Origin: VRUE01 sp963805475
Lineage (GTDB): Bacteria > Actinomycetota > Thermoleophilia > Solirubrobacterales > 70-9
Direction of reading: 5' to 3'
DNA length: 64,000 bases
Assembly (NCBI GenBank): GCA_963805475.1
Contig: CAWDUO010000006.1
Coordinates: forward strand, 62,001-126,000
Shown in pieces: positions 25,142 to 34,125 of the stretch (within the stretch, counting starts at the first letter, position 1; every line of letters begins with the position of its first letter). The notes below the pieces were generated by a model, which saw only the letters and a program-made list of their open reading frames with translations, was not told the origin of the DNA and did not search any database. The position numbers and the translations under genes were made by a program.

Positions 25142-26415
25142 GGGTGCGGCGCTTCGATTGGGATGGCGCCGCCGAGACCGCCGAGCGATCCGCGCCTGGA
25201 CGGCGGCGGACGCGCCGTCGGTCGACATCGACCCGATCGAGCGCGAGGTTCGCGAAGGCAGGCGACGCAGCGCTGCTGGCGCTGACGGCGCGCTTCGACG
25301 CGACCGAACGGGCGCCGAGTCGCTGCGGGTCGATCCCGAGGCGCTCGCAGAGGCGCTCGCCGGGCTCGACACCGAGCTGCGAGAGGCGCTCGAACTCGCG
25401 ATCGCAAACGTGCGCGCGGTCGCCGCCGCGCAGATCGCGCTGGGGGGCCGAGGTCGAGCTGCCACAGGGACAGGCGGTGACCTGCGCGAGGTTCCCGTCG
25501 GCGCCGCCGGGATCTACGCGCCCGGGGGGCGCGCCGCCTATCCGTCGAGCGTCCTGATGGGCGTCGTGCCGGCCCGCGTAGCCGGCGTCGAGCGCCTTGT
25601 GCTGGCGACGCCGCCTGGGCCCGACGGCGGGGTTCCGCCGCTCGTCCTCGCGACCGCGGCGCTTTGCGAGGTCGACGAGGTCTACGCCGTCGGCGGCGCC
25701 CAGGCGATCTTTGCGCTCGCCTACGGCACCGAGACCATCGACCCCGTCGACGTCGTCGCCGGCCCCGGCAACGCCTGGGTGCGCGAGGCGAAGCGCGCGG
25801 TCAGCGGCATCGTCGGCATCGACTCGCTCGCCGGGCCGTCGGAGCTGATGGTGGTCGCCGGCCACGACATCGAGCCCGAGTGGGCGGCGCTCGATCTCTG
25901 CGCCCAGGCCGAGCACGGGGCGGAGGGGCCGCTGCTCGTCGCCGCTGTCGAGGAGGCCGTGCTGGACGCGATCGAGCAGGCGACCGAGCGCGCCGCCGCC
26001 GAGCGGCCCGGGGTCGGCGACGCGCCGCTGGCGCTGGTCCAGGTTCCCGACCTGAGCGACGCGATCGACCTCGCCAACGCCTTCGCGCCCGAGCACCTCG
26101 AGCTGCTCGAGCGAGGACGCGGCCCTGCTCGCCGAGCGCGTCACGACCGCCGGCTGCGTCTTCGCCGGCCGCCACAGCGCGACCGCCTTCGGCGACTACG
26201 TCGCCGGCTCCAACCACGTGCTGCCGACCGGCGGCGCGGGGCGCTTCTCCGGCCCGCTCGGCCCCGACGTCTTCCGCCGCAAGATCGCAACCGTGCAGGT
26301 CCCGCCGGAGGCGGCGGCGAAACTCGCTCCACACGTGAAGACGATCGCCCGCGCCGAGGGCTTCCCTGTCCACGGCGAGTCGGCGATGATTAGGGCCAAG
26401 GACGACATCCGATGA
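25138..26415 (+). CDS. hisD: histidinol dehydrogenase (about six frame changes)
   Basis: HisD, about 425 residues, a zinc-dependent NAD enzyme making the last two oxidations to histidine. After MRVRRFDWDGAAETAER the reading moves between frames near 25184, 25254, 25312, 25445, 25486 and 26113. Family segments are continuous across them: GDAALLALTARFDATE, LREVPVGAAGIYAPGGRAAY, YAVGGAQAIFALAYGTETI, the catalytic region AGPSELMVVA and the C-terminal TFGDYVAGSNHVLPTGG-type stretch (here AFGDYVAGSNHVLPTGG). The dense breaks in the first 350 bases stand out even in this window. Confidence 0.9.
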
Positions 26416-27003
26416 GCAGAACCGCCAGCAAAGAACGCAACACCGGCGAGACGCGGGTCAAGCTGAGCCTCGACCTCGACGGTGGCGAGTCGAGCGCCGC
26501 TACCGGGGTCGGCTTCCTCGACCACATGCTCGACCTGCTCGCCCGCCACGGCAAGCTCGGCTTGGCGGTCGAGGCGAGCGGCGATCTGGAGACCGGCGCC
26601 CACCACACCGTCGAGGACGTCGGCATCGTGCTCGGCCAGGCGCTCGACGAGGCGCTCGGCGACCGCGCCGGGATCCGCCGCTACGGCTCGGCGCTGGTGC
26701 CGATGGACGAGTCGCTGGCCGAGTGCGCGATCGACATCTCCGGCCGGCCGCTCTGCGTCTTCGATGCCGAGCTGCCGGCGACCTCGATCGCCGGCTTCGA
26801 CTCCGAGCTCGCCGAGGAGTTCTTCCGCGCCGTCGCACAACGCTTCGAAGCTGACCCTGCACGTCTCGGTCCGCTACGGGACCAACGTCCACCACATGAT
26901 CGAGGCCTGCTTCAAGGCCTTCGCCCGCGCCCTGCGCGTCGCCGTCTCGGTCGACCCCGAGGAGAGCGGCGTGCCCTCGACCAAGGGGACGCTCTCGGAA
27001 TGA
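26412..27003 (+). CDS. hisB: imidazoleglycerol-phosphate dehydratase (one frame change)
   Basis: HisB, about 196 residues, the monofunctional manganese enzyme dehydrating imidazoleglycerol phosphate. The paired metal-binding histidine motifs are visible: GFLDHMLDLLARHG with GAHHTVEDVGI, and GTNVHHMIEACFKAFARAL. The frame changes near 26838-26842, between AVA and HNASKLTLHV. Family-typical ESGVPSTKGTLSE closes the protein. It overlaps hisD and hisH by four bases each. Confidence 0.93.
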
Positions 27004-27634
27004 CGGCGCGAATCTGCATCCTGGATTACGGCATGGGCAACCTGCGCTCGGTCGAGAAGGCGCTCGAGCACGTCGGCGCGTCGCGACGATCGCCAGCGAC
27101 GCGGCGACCATGCGCGCCGCCGACGGGCTGGTCCTGCCCGGCGTCGGCGCCTTCCCGAAGGCGATGGAGCGGGTCCGCGAGCTCGGCCTCGACGAGCTGG
27201 TCGCGCGAGCGCCGCGACGGCCGGCGTGCCGATCCTCGGCATCTGCCTCGGCCTGCAGCTGCTCTTCGACTCGACCACCGAGCTGGGCGGGGCGGAGGGC
27301 ATCGGCCTGCTGCCCGGCGGCGTCGACCGAGCTCGACGCCGCGGGGCTGAAGGTCCCGCACATCGGCTGGTCGCCGGTGCGCTGGGAGAAGCCCTCGCGC
27401 CTGGTCGAGGGGATCGAGAGCGAGACGCCCTTCTACTTCGTCCACTCCTTCGCGCCCAGCCCGGCGGGCGAGGACCTGCTCGGCAGCGCCGCCTACGGCG
27501 CCCGCTTCGCCTGCGCGGCCGAGCGCGACAACGTCTTCGGCGTCCAGTTCCACCCCGAGAAGTCGAGCGGCGCCGGCCTGCGCCTGCTCTCCAACTTCGC
27601 CGGGGTCTGCGTGACCGCCCCCGCGCCGGCGTGA
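27000..27634 (+). CDS. hisH: imidazole glycerol phosphate synthase, glutaminase subunit (three frame changes)
   Basis: HisH, about 211 residues, a class I glutamine amidotransferase that passes ammonia to HisF. ILDYGMGNLRSVEKALEHVG opens the protein; the nucleophile motif GICLGLQLLF and the GVQFHPEKS His-Glu pair are intact. Frames change near 27079-27084, 27205-27215 and 27329-27334. It overlaps hisB and hisA by ATGA/GTGA. Its partner HisF is separated from it by hisA and an IS remnant. Confidence 0.92.
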
Positions 27635-28353
27635 TCCTCTATCCCGCCATAGACATCCGCGGCGGCCAGGCGGTGCGCCTGCTGGAAGGCGACTACGAGC
27701 GGGAGACCGTCTACGACGCCGACCCGCTCGACGCGGCGAAGCGCTGGGCGGACGAAGGCGCCGAGTACCTCCACGTGGTCGACCTCGACGGGGCGAAGGC
27801 GGGCGAGCCGCGGAACCTCGACGCGATCGAGCGCATTGCCGCCGGCGTCTCCTTGTCCGATCCAGGTCGGCGGAGGACTCCGAGACCCACAAGCCGTTCG
27901 GCAACTCCTGGATGCCGGCGCCGCGAGAGTCGTGATCGGCACCGCCGCCCTAAAAGACCCCGAGTTCCTGCAAGCGACGATCGATGCGCACGGAGACCGC
28001 GTAGTGGTGTCTGTAGACACCCGCGCCGGCAAGGTCGCTCTCGAGGGATGGACTGAGGCAGGCGAGGAAGGAGCTGCCGAAGGTCGCCGAGCTCTCACCA
28101 GAGAGGCGTCGCCCGCTTCCTTTGCACAGCGATCGAAGTCGACGGAACCATGGAAGGCCCCGCCATCGATCAACTGACAGCGATCGCATCAACCACCAGC
28201 TCCCAAATAATCGCCTCCGGCGGCGTAGGAACCCTCGCCCACCTCGGATCCCTAGCCGCAAGCTCACCGCCAAACATCGAGGGCGCCATAGTCGGCCGCG
28301 CCCTCTACGAGCGCCGATTCACCGTGGCCGAAGCCATCGCCGCACTAGCCTGA
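27631..28353 (+). CDS. hisA: ProFAR isomerase, phosphoribosylformimino-AICAR isomerase (two or three frame changes)
   Basis: HisA, about 240 residues, a (beta/alpha)8 isomerase. ILYPAIDIRGGQAVRLLEGDY holds the first catalytic aspartate; later come IQVGGGLRD, and SVDTRAGKVALEGW with the second aspartate. The frame changes near 27852-27858 and again within 28060-28105, and finally returns to the starting frame with IIASGGVGTLAHLGSL. From about 27860 on, codon choice shifts toward A- and T-ending codons (GTA, CTA, AAA, ACA), unlike the first half. It could be priA-like, but no trpF context was examined. Confidence 0.88.
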
Positions 28354-28436
28354 TAGGAGCTTGGCTTTGCCCCAAGTGAGGTTTGTCCGCCGGCGGTCTG
28401 TCTGAGTGGCGACAACCAATCGAAAGGACGAAGTCC

Positions 28437-29195
28437 ATGATCGTGATCGGAACGGACACCCACAAGCGAACGCACACCTGCGGGGCGGTATTTGCGGGAA
28501 CCGGGCAGATGGCCGGCGAGCTGACTGCCCCTGCGCGCAAGGCGGGCTTTGCCGAGTTGCTCGACTGGGGCCGTCGCCTCGAGGAGGAGCGGATCTGGGC
28601 GCTTGAGGACTGCCGCCACGTCTCGGGCTCCTTCGAGCGCTTCCTGGTGGCTGCGGGTGAGCGCGTGGTCCGGGTCCCGCCGAAGCTGATGGGCCAAAGC
28701 TGCCGCGGCGAGCGCACCGCGGGCAAGTCGGACTCGATCGACGCCCTGGCCGTCGCCCGTGCCGCACTGCGCGAGGGCCCCGAGACCCTGCCCGCAGCCC
28801 ATCTCGATGAGGCCGCGCTGGAGCTGAAGCTCCTGCTCGACCACCGCGAGGACCTTGTCAGGGCCCGCTCAGAGGACCAGCAGCGCCTGCGCTGGCACCT
28901 GCACGACCTTTGGCCCGACTTCGAGCTGCCGACGGGCTGCTTGGACCGCATGGTCTGGCTTGACCGTGTGTCCCGCAAGCTCTCCCGAGCGAAGCAGGGC
29001 GCCCGCGTGCGAGTCTCACGCGAGCTGGTGCGCGCGATCCGCGATCGCACCAAGCGCGCCTCTGAGCTCGAGCGCGAGATCGGCGCCATGGTGCGCGTCG
29101 AGGCGCCCCAGCTGCTCGAGTTCCCAGGGTGCGGGACGCTCACGGCAGCAAGTATGAGCGCAGGTTCACCATCTCCCAGGCGATCAAAGCGTTAG
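28437..29195 (+). pseudogene. truncated IS110-family transposase
   Basis: The frame opens with MIVIGTDTHKRTHTCGAVF, the DEDD-type N-terminal catalytic start of IS110 transposases, and continues with GERTAGKSDSIDALAVARAAL and a helical middle. It ends soon after LLEFPGCGTLTAA, the beginning of the transposase_20 region, so the C-terminal third with the serine motif is lost. ATG 28437 follows AAAGGACG. It lies between hisA and hisF, splitting the his run. The 83 bases before it include a small CTTGG/CCAAG hairpin but no terminal inverted repeat, as usual for IS110. Confidence 0.85.
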
Positions 29196-29291
29196 CCGCC
29201 ACCTCCTCGTGAAGGGCCATTCCGGGAGGGGCGGAACGTCTTGTACTTTTTTGGCGCCACGGATCTCGGAGACAACATACCCTCTAAAACC
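29196..29291 (+). promoter_or_regulatory. gap between IS remnant and hisF
   Basis: This 96-base gap contains GCCACCTCCTCG near its start, similar to the left arm of the hairpins at 29697 and 32502, then GGGAGGGGCGG and a T6 run (29247-29252) after CTTGTAC. Any promoter for hisF after the IS interruption would have to lie here, but no convincing -35/-10 pair is seen. Confidence 0.3.
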
Positions 29292-30137
29292 ATGGTCCTA
29301 AAACGAGTAATCCCCTGCCTGGACGTGGACGCCGGCCGAGTCGTCAAGGGCACCAACTTCGTCGGCCTGCGTGACGCCGGCGACCCGGTCGAGCTGGCCG
29401 AACGGTACGACGCCGAGGGCGCCGACGAGCTTGTCTTCCTGGACATCACCGCGTCGCATGAGAAGCGCGAGACGATCGTCGAGCTGGCGCGGCGCACGGC
29501 GGACAACGTTTTCATCCCCTTCACGATCGGCGGCGGCATCCGCTCGGCGCAGGACGCTCAGGCGGTGCTCGACGCCGGCGCCGACAAGGTCTCGGTCAAC
29601 TCCGCCGCGCTGGCGCGGCCCGAGCTGTTGACCGAGCTGGCGGATCACTTCGGCGCCCAGTGCGTCGTTCTCGCGATCGACGCCAAAAGAATCAAACCCG
29701 CCGCCTCCTCTGCTCCCGCCCAGCCGCGGGAATCAGATATGGACGCGACTGGGCTCCCGCGTCCGGGGGCGGCGGGGTCTGCGCCAACTTGGAGCGTCTA
29801 TGCGAATGGAGGGAGGAAGTTGGTAGAGGGACGGGATGCCGTCTCCTGGGCGGTCGAGGGCGTCGAGCGCGGGGCGGGGGAGATCCTCTTGACCAGCATG
29901 GACCGCGACGGCACCGAGGACGGCTACGACGTCGAGCTGACCCGCGCGGTCGCCGACGCGGTCCCGGTCCCGGTGATCGCCTCCGGGGGCGCGGGAACCC
30001 TGGACCACCTCAGCGAGGCGATCGCCAACGGCCACGCCGACGCCGTCCTCTGCGCCTCGATCTTCCACTACGGCACCTACCGGGTGCGCGACGCCAAGCG
30101 TCACCTGGCGGGCGCCGGCATCCCCGTGCGGACGTAG
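29292..30137 (+). CDS. hisF: imidazole glycerol phosphate synthase, cyclase subunit, with internal insertion
   Basis: HisF, 281 residues, the (beta/alpha)8 cyclase that uses ammonia from HisH. The first catalytic aspartate is in VIPCLDVDAGRVVKG and the second in LLTSMDRDGTEDGY. The usual length is about 250; here, after VVLAIDAKR, about 33 residues (Pro/Ala/Ser-rich, containing RESDMD) precede WSVYANGGRKLVEG. That segment is encoded by a strong hairpin at 29697-29776. The frame is open throughout. ATG 29292 is chosen because family similarity begins exactly there. Confidence 0.94.
   Translation: MVLKRVIPCLDVDAGRVVKGTNFVGLRDAGDPVELAERYDAEGADELVFLDITASHEKRETIVELARRTADNVFIPFTIGGGIRSAQDAQAVLDAGADKVSVNSAALARPELLTELADHFGAQCVVLAIDAKRIKPAASSAPAQPRESDMDATGLPRPGAAGSAPTWSVYANGGRKLVEGRDAVSWAVEGVERGAGEILLTSMDRDGTEDGYDVELTRAVADAVPVPVIASGGAGTLDHLSEAIANGHADAVLCASIFHYGTYRVRDAKRHLAGAGIPVRT
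29697..29776 (+). repeat. hairpin element inserted in frame in hisF, carrying motif copy A
   Basis: CCCGCCGCC (29697-29705) pairs perfectly with GGCGGCGGG (29768-29776), and inside it GCCCAG pairs with CTGGGC. The apical part is GGGAATCAGATATGGACG (29728-29745), a divergent copy of the GAGAATCAGATCGTGA motif found at 32563, 36469 and 39434. It encodes the extra residues of HisF. This is an in-frame palindromic element in the style of Rickettsia RPEs, by analogy only. Confidence 0.55.
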
Positions 30138-30147
30138 GCTCGGCGCG

Positions 30148-31267
30148 ATGGCCGCCGAGTCGATTGGGGACATCGGAGAGGCGCTGCGCCGGGCCCACCC
30201 GGAGCTCGAGTCCCTGCACGCCGCGGCCGGCGCGCAGCCCGTGTACCTGGTCGGCGGCGCGGTGCGCGACCTGCTGCTCGGGCGCCCGCGCGCCGACGTC
30301 GACCTGGTCGTGGTCGGCGACGCGGCGGCGCTGGCGGCGCAGCTGGGGGCCGAGCCGGTCGAGCACGAGCGCTTCGCCACGGCGAAGGTGCAGCTGGACG
30401 GGCACAAGGTCGACATCGCCACGCGCACGCTCGGAGACCTACGCGCGTCCGGGCGCACTGCCAGACGTCGAGCCGGCCGCGGACATCGAGACCGACCTGG
30501 CGCGGCGCGACTTCACGATCAACGCGATCGCGCTGCCGCTGCGCGGAGAGCCCGAGCCGATCGACCCCTACGGCGGCCGCGCCGACCTCGAAGCCGGCCT
30601 GCTGCGCGTCCTGCACGAGCGCTCCTTCGTCGACGACCCGACCCGCGCGATCCGAGCCGCGCGCTATGCGGCGCGGTTCGGGTTCGAGCCCGAGCCGCGG
30701 ACCGCGGAGCTGCTGCGCGAGGCGGACCTCGGAACGGTCTCCGCCGACCGACAGCGCGCCGAGCTGCTGCGCCTGGCCGGCGAAGACGAGGCGGCGCGCG
30801 GCTTCGAGCTCCTGGAGGAATGGGGGGTGATCGAGCTCCGCCACGGTGGCGTGGGCCTGGCCTCGCGAGCCGTCGAGCTGCTCGACTCGCCCCCGTGGCG
30901 GGACACCGCACCCCGTGACCGAGTCGTGCTGGCCGCTGTTCTCGGCCCGCGCCACTCGGAGGATGAGCTGGCCGCGGCGAGACCCGAGACGCCCTCGGCG
31001 GCGGTCGAGCTTGCGCGCGGCGTCGACCCGGTCGAGCTCGTCCTCGCCCGCGCGCTCGGCGCCGAGTGGCTCGACCGCTGGCTGGAGGAGTGGCGCGAGG
31101 TGAGGCTGGAGATCGGCGGCGAGGATCTGCTCGCGGCCGGCGTGCCGCAGGGCCCGGCGATCGGTCGCGGCCTGGACGAGGCGCTGCGGCGCAAGCTCGA
31201 CGGCGAGCTCGCCGGGCGCGACGAGGAGCTGGCCGCCGCCCTCGAGGCCGCCCGGGAGGCGGGCTGA
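30148..31267 (+). CDS. CCA tRNA nucleotidyltransferase / poly(A) polymerase family (one frame change)
   Basis: A class II nucleotidyltransferase of about 373 residues. PVYLVGGAVRDLLLGRPRADVDLVV has the metal-binding DVD and the GGxVRD motif; after a frame change near 30424-30432 come ETDLARRDFTINAIALPL, IDPYGGRADL and the RAIRAARYAARFGFEPE motif. It most likely adds or repairs tRNA 3' CCA ends, though some homologues are A-adding only. The C-terminal HD-like region is short. It is the next gene after hisF, 10 bases on. Confidence 0.88.
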
Positions 31268-31268
31268 G

Positions 31269-31901
31269 GTGCCGGGGCTGATCCACGGCCTCGAGTCGGC
31301 GAGGATCGCCGCCAACCTGGAGCGGGTGCGCGAACGCGCCGGCCCCGAGGTCGAGCTGCTCGCCGCGAGCAAGTACGTGCCGCTGGAGGAGATGGGCGCG
31401 CTGGCCGAGGCCGGGGTCGAGCTGGTCGGAGAGAACCGCCAGCAGCACCTCGAGGCCAAGCACGAGCGCTGGGGGGACGCCTTCGCCTGGGACTTCATCG
31501 GCAACCTGCAGAGCCGCAAGGTGAAGCGTCTGCTGCCGATCTGCCGCCTGATCCACTCGGTCGCGACCGAGTCCGCGCTGGAGCAGCTCGGCCGCCACGG
31601 CGGCCCCGAGACCGAGATCCTGGTCGAGGTCAACGTCGCCGGTGAGGCGGGCAAGGGCGGCGTCGCCCCCGCCGAGCTGGGCGAGCTCGTCGCCCGCTGC
31701 CCGGTGCGAGTCGGCGGCCTGATGACGATGCCGCCGTTCAGCACCGACCCCGAGGACTCGCGGCCCCACTTCGCCCGCCTCGCCGAGCTGGCGGCCGAGC
31801 ACGGCCTCAACCGGCTCTCGATGGGCACCTCGCAGGACTGGCCGGTGGCCGTCGAGGAGGGGGCGACGATCGTCCGCCTCGGAACCGCCCTGTACATGTA
31901 G
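31269..31901 (+). CDS. YggS-family pyridoxal-phosphate homeostasis protein
   Basis: A 210-residue PLP-binding protein of the YggS/PROSC family, with a single TIM barrel and no dimerisation domain. The PLP lysine sits in LLAASKYVPLEEM; GENRQQHLEAKHERW, WDFIGNLQSRKVKRLL and the phosphate-binding LSMGTSQDWPVAVEEGAT are family marks. These proteins maintain PLP balance. It starts at GTG 31269, just after the CCA enzyme, and lies upstream of sepF, as in many Gram-positive division clusters. Confidence 0.93.
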   Translation: MPGLIHGLESARIAANLERVRERAGPEVELLAASKYVPLEEMGALAEAGVELVGENRQQHLEAKHERWGDAFAWDFIGNLQSRKVKRLLPICRLIHSVATESALEQLGRHGGPETEILVEVNVAGEAGKGGVAPAELGELVARCPVRVGGLMTMPPFSTDPEDSRPHFARLAELAAEHGLNRLSMGTSQDWPVAVEEGATIVRLGTALYM

Positions 31902-31918
31902 GCCGGAGTGGCCATAAT
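31891..31918 (+). promoter_or_regulatory. possible sepF promoter
   Basis: TGTACA (31891-31896), matching -35 at four of six positions, is followed after 16 bases by CATAAT (31913-31918). The pair overlaps the end of yggS and lies about 40 bases before sepF. Confidence 0.45.
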
Positions 31919-31959
31919 CGCGTGGAGGAATCGGCCGACGAGAGCCGAATGTCCCGGAA

Positions 31960-32496
31960 ATGGCTTTCAAAGACACCTGGCATAAAGCGCTGGTCTACTT
32001 CGGATTGGCCGAAGAGCACGATTACGGGCCCGAGTACGAGGAAGACTTCCCCGAGACCTCCGAAGAGGAGATCGAGGCGCGCCGCGAATCCGGCCAGGTG
32101 CGGCGGCTGCCGACGTCGCGCCGCTCGCGCCGCGACGAGATCGACGACATCTTCGCCGACGACGAGCCGATCTCGGCCTCGCGCACGCGCACGCTGCGCC
32201 CGGTCGGCGGCGACTCCGACGTCAAGGTCCACCTGGTCATCCCGCGCAACTTCAACGACGCCCAGCAGGTCGCCGACCAGTTCAAGCGCTCGGTGCCGGT
32301 GATCCTCAACCTGCAGACCACCGACCACGAGCTCTCCAAGCGGATGATCGACTTCTGCTCCGGCCTCACCTACGCGCTCGACGGCGGCATGCAGCGGATC
32401 GCCGAGAAGATCTTCCTGCTGACGCCGCGCAACGTCGAGGTCTCCGCCGAGGAGAAGGCGCGGCTGCTCGACAAAGGCTTCTTCAACCAGAGCTGA
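31960..32496 (+). CDS. sepF: cell division protein SepF
   Basis: SepF, 178 residues, an FtsZ-bundling and membrane-tethering division protein that replaces FtsA in Actinobacteria. It has a short N-terminal amphipathic region (MAFKDTWHKALVYFGL), an acidic linker of about 60 residues, and the C-terminal SepF domain with VIPRNFNDAQQVADQFKRS and MIDFCSGLTYALDGGMQRI. Upstream yggS and downstream proC and yggT are its usual neighbours. A hairpin terminator starts six bases after its stop. Confidence 0.95.
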   Translation: MAFKDTWHKALVYFGLAEEHDYGPEYEEDFPETSEEEIEARRESGQVRRLPTSRRSRRDEIDDIFADDEPISASRTRTLRPVGGDSDVKVHLVIPRNFNDAQQVADQFKRSVPVILNLQTTDHELSKRMIDFCSGLTYALDGGMQRIAEKIFLLTPRNVEVSAEEKARLLDKGFFNQS

Positions 32497-32501
32497 CAAA
32501 A

Positions 32502-32535
32502 CGCCACCTCCTCCGCTTCGCGTCCGGGGGTGGCG
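32502..32535 (+). terminator. hairpin after sepF
   Basis: CGCCACC (32502-32508) pairs with GGTGGCG (32529-32535). The loop is CCTCCGCTTCG-like and no U-run follows. The same CCACCTCCTC / CGTCCGGGGG sequence outlines the hairpin in hisF. Confidence 0.5.
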
Positions 32536-32562
32536 TCTATGCGCCGTATCGGCGCCGCTCGC

Positions 32563-32578
32563 GAGAATCAGATCGTGA
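32563..32578 (+). repeat. dispersed motif copy B
   Basis: GAGAATCAGATCGTGA, identical over 16 bases to the reverse complement of 36469-36484. It lies between sepF and proC and is flanked by GCTCGC on both sides. Confidence 0.55.
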
Positions 32579-32620
32579 TGCTCGCTAATTCGTGCTTCTA
32601 GGCGAGTAGGGTCCAGCCCC

Positions 32621-33365
32621 ATGATCGTTGGATTCTGTGGAGCGGGGAGCATGGCTGCCGCGATGGCGCGCGGATTGGCCGGCGAGGTGGACTCGATGCT
32701 GTTCACGGATTCCGGGTCGGGACGCGCCAGCGGAGCTGGCGGCGGAAGTGGGGGGAGAAGCGTTGGCCTTGAACGCGGAGCTGGCCAAGCGGGCCGATGT
32801 GGTCGTGCTGGCCGTGAAGCCGGCGATGCTCGACGAAGTGGCGCTGGAGCTGGACGCGGCGAAGGCCGTGGTCTCGCTGTTGGGGGCGACTTCGCTGGAG
32901 ACGCTGCGGCGGGCCTTTCCCGAAGCCGAAGTCGGGCGGGTGATGCCCAACCTGGCTGTCGAGGTGGGGAGGGGGGTGCTCTGCGTCGCCGGCGACCTGT
33001 CGCCTGACACGCGGCGGGCGCTGGAGGCGCTCGGGCGTGTCGAGGACCTGGACGACTCGGAGTTCGACGTCGCAACCGCCGTGATGGGGTGCTCGCCGGC
33101 CTACTTCGCGCTGGCGGTCGAGGCGCTGGCCGAGGCCGGAGCGGAAGCGGGCCTCGACGGAGAGCTGGCGCGGGAGCTGGTCGTGGAGACCCTGGTCGGT
33201 ACCGGGGAGCTGCTGCGCAAGCGAGACCCGCTGGATGTGCGCGACTCGGTCGCCTCGCCCGGCGGCAGCACCGAGGCGGGGCTGGAAGCGCTGGGCAGCG
33301 AGGGCGCTGCGGAGGCCTTCGCGGCGGCCGTGCGGGCCTCGCTGGAGAGGATGCGGGGAGGATGA
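32621..33365 (+). CDS. proC: pyrroline-5-carboxylate reductase (one frame change)
   Basis: ProC, about 248 residues, reduces pyrroline-5-carboxylate to proline with NAD(P)H. The N-terminal Rossmann motif is MIVGFCGAGSMAAAMARGL. After a frame change near 32712-32722 come VVLAVKPAMLDEV, VGRVMPNLAVEVGRG and the C-terminal DSVASPGGSTEAGLEAL, which is the ProC signature. It ends in ATGA with yggT. Sandwiched between sepF and yggT, it is in the usual dcw-adjacent order. Confidence 0.92.
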
Positions 33366-33670
33366 CGCTCGTCCTCGCGCTCACCCGCCAGGACGTCGCC
33401 GACTACGTCGCGGCGCTGTTCCTCGTCTACATCATCCTGATCCTGATCAGGGTGCTGATGTCGTGGATCCCGCGGATGCCCTACAACCCGGCGCTGCGCG
33501 CCGTGCTCGACTTCGTCTCGCAGACCACCGATCCCTACCTCAACCTGTTCCGCCGCATCCTGCCGCCGGTCGGCGGGGGCGGCGGCTTCGCGCTGGACCT
33601 CAGCCCGATGGTCGGGATCGTCGTGCTCTACGTCCTGCGGGCGGTCGTCGTCGGGCTGATCTCGGGGTGA
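33362..33670 (+). CDS. YggT family membrane protein
   Basis: A 102-residue integral membrane protein with two hydrophobic segments (about residues 16-36 and 80-100), and between them the YggT motif YLNLFRRILPPVGG. Function is unknown; homologues lie beside sepF/proC and may relate to division or osmotic stress. It overlaps proC by four bases and lspA by four bases (GTGA). Confidence 0.92.
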   Translation: MTLVLALTRQDVADYVAALFLVYIILILIRVLMSWIPRMPYNPALRAVLDFVSQTTDPYLNLFRRILPPVGGGGGFALDLSPMVGIVVLYVLRAVVVGLISG

Positions 33671-34125
33671 GCGCCGCGCGGCGCGCCTGGCTGTGGGCGG
33701 GGGCGCTCTGCCTGCTCGTCATCGCCGTCGACCAGGCGGCGAAGGCGGCGATCGAAGCCCACCTCGCCCCCGGCCAGCTGGTCGACGTGCTCGGCCCGCT
33801 CGAGCTCACCCTCGCCCACAACAGCGGCGTCGCCTTCGGCCTCGCCAGCGGCGGCGGAGCCGCGCTGATCGCGCTCACCGTCGCCGCGCTTGCCTTCGTC
33901 GGGGTGCTCTTCGCCCGCGACCCGACCCGGCCCTGGATGTGGGTCGCCGTCGGCCTGCTCGCCGGCGGGGCGCTCGGCAACCTGATCGACCGGGTGCGGG
34001 CCGACGCCGTCACCGACTTCGTCCACGTGCTCGGCTGGCCGCCGTTCAACCTCGCCGACGTGGCGATCACGCTCGGCGTCGTCATCCTGGCGCTGACCTA
34101 CCTCGGCGAACCGCGAAAGCGATGA
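33667..34125 (+). CDS. lspA: lipoprotein signal peptidase (signal peptidase II)
   Basis: LspA, 152 residues, an aspartyl protease with four membrane helices that removes lipoprotein signal peptides. Conserved motifs are VIAVDQAAKAAI near the N-terminus, LTLAHNSGVAFGLAS, and the two catalytic-Asp regions GNLIDRVRADAVTDFV and WPPFNLADVAITLG. The GTG start overlaps the yggT stop. Coupled to the following pseudouridine synthase, as in E. coli-like and actinobacterial lspA-rluD order. Confidence 0.95.
   Translation: MSAARRAWLWAGALCLLVIAVDQAAKAAIEAHLAPGQLVDVLGPLELTLAHNSGVAFGLASGGGAALIALTVAALAFVGVLFARDPTRPWMWVAVGLLAGGALGNLIDRVRADAVTDFVHVLGWPPFNLADVAITLGVVILALTYLGEPRKR

Noticed and set aside
22137..28353. 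Programmed frameshifting or recoding as a cause of the broken genes
   Set aside because: There is no shared slippery heptamer, shifts go in both directions, sites vary, and some genes need up to six shifts. Sequencing indels explain it better.
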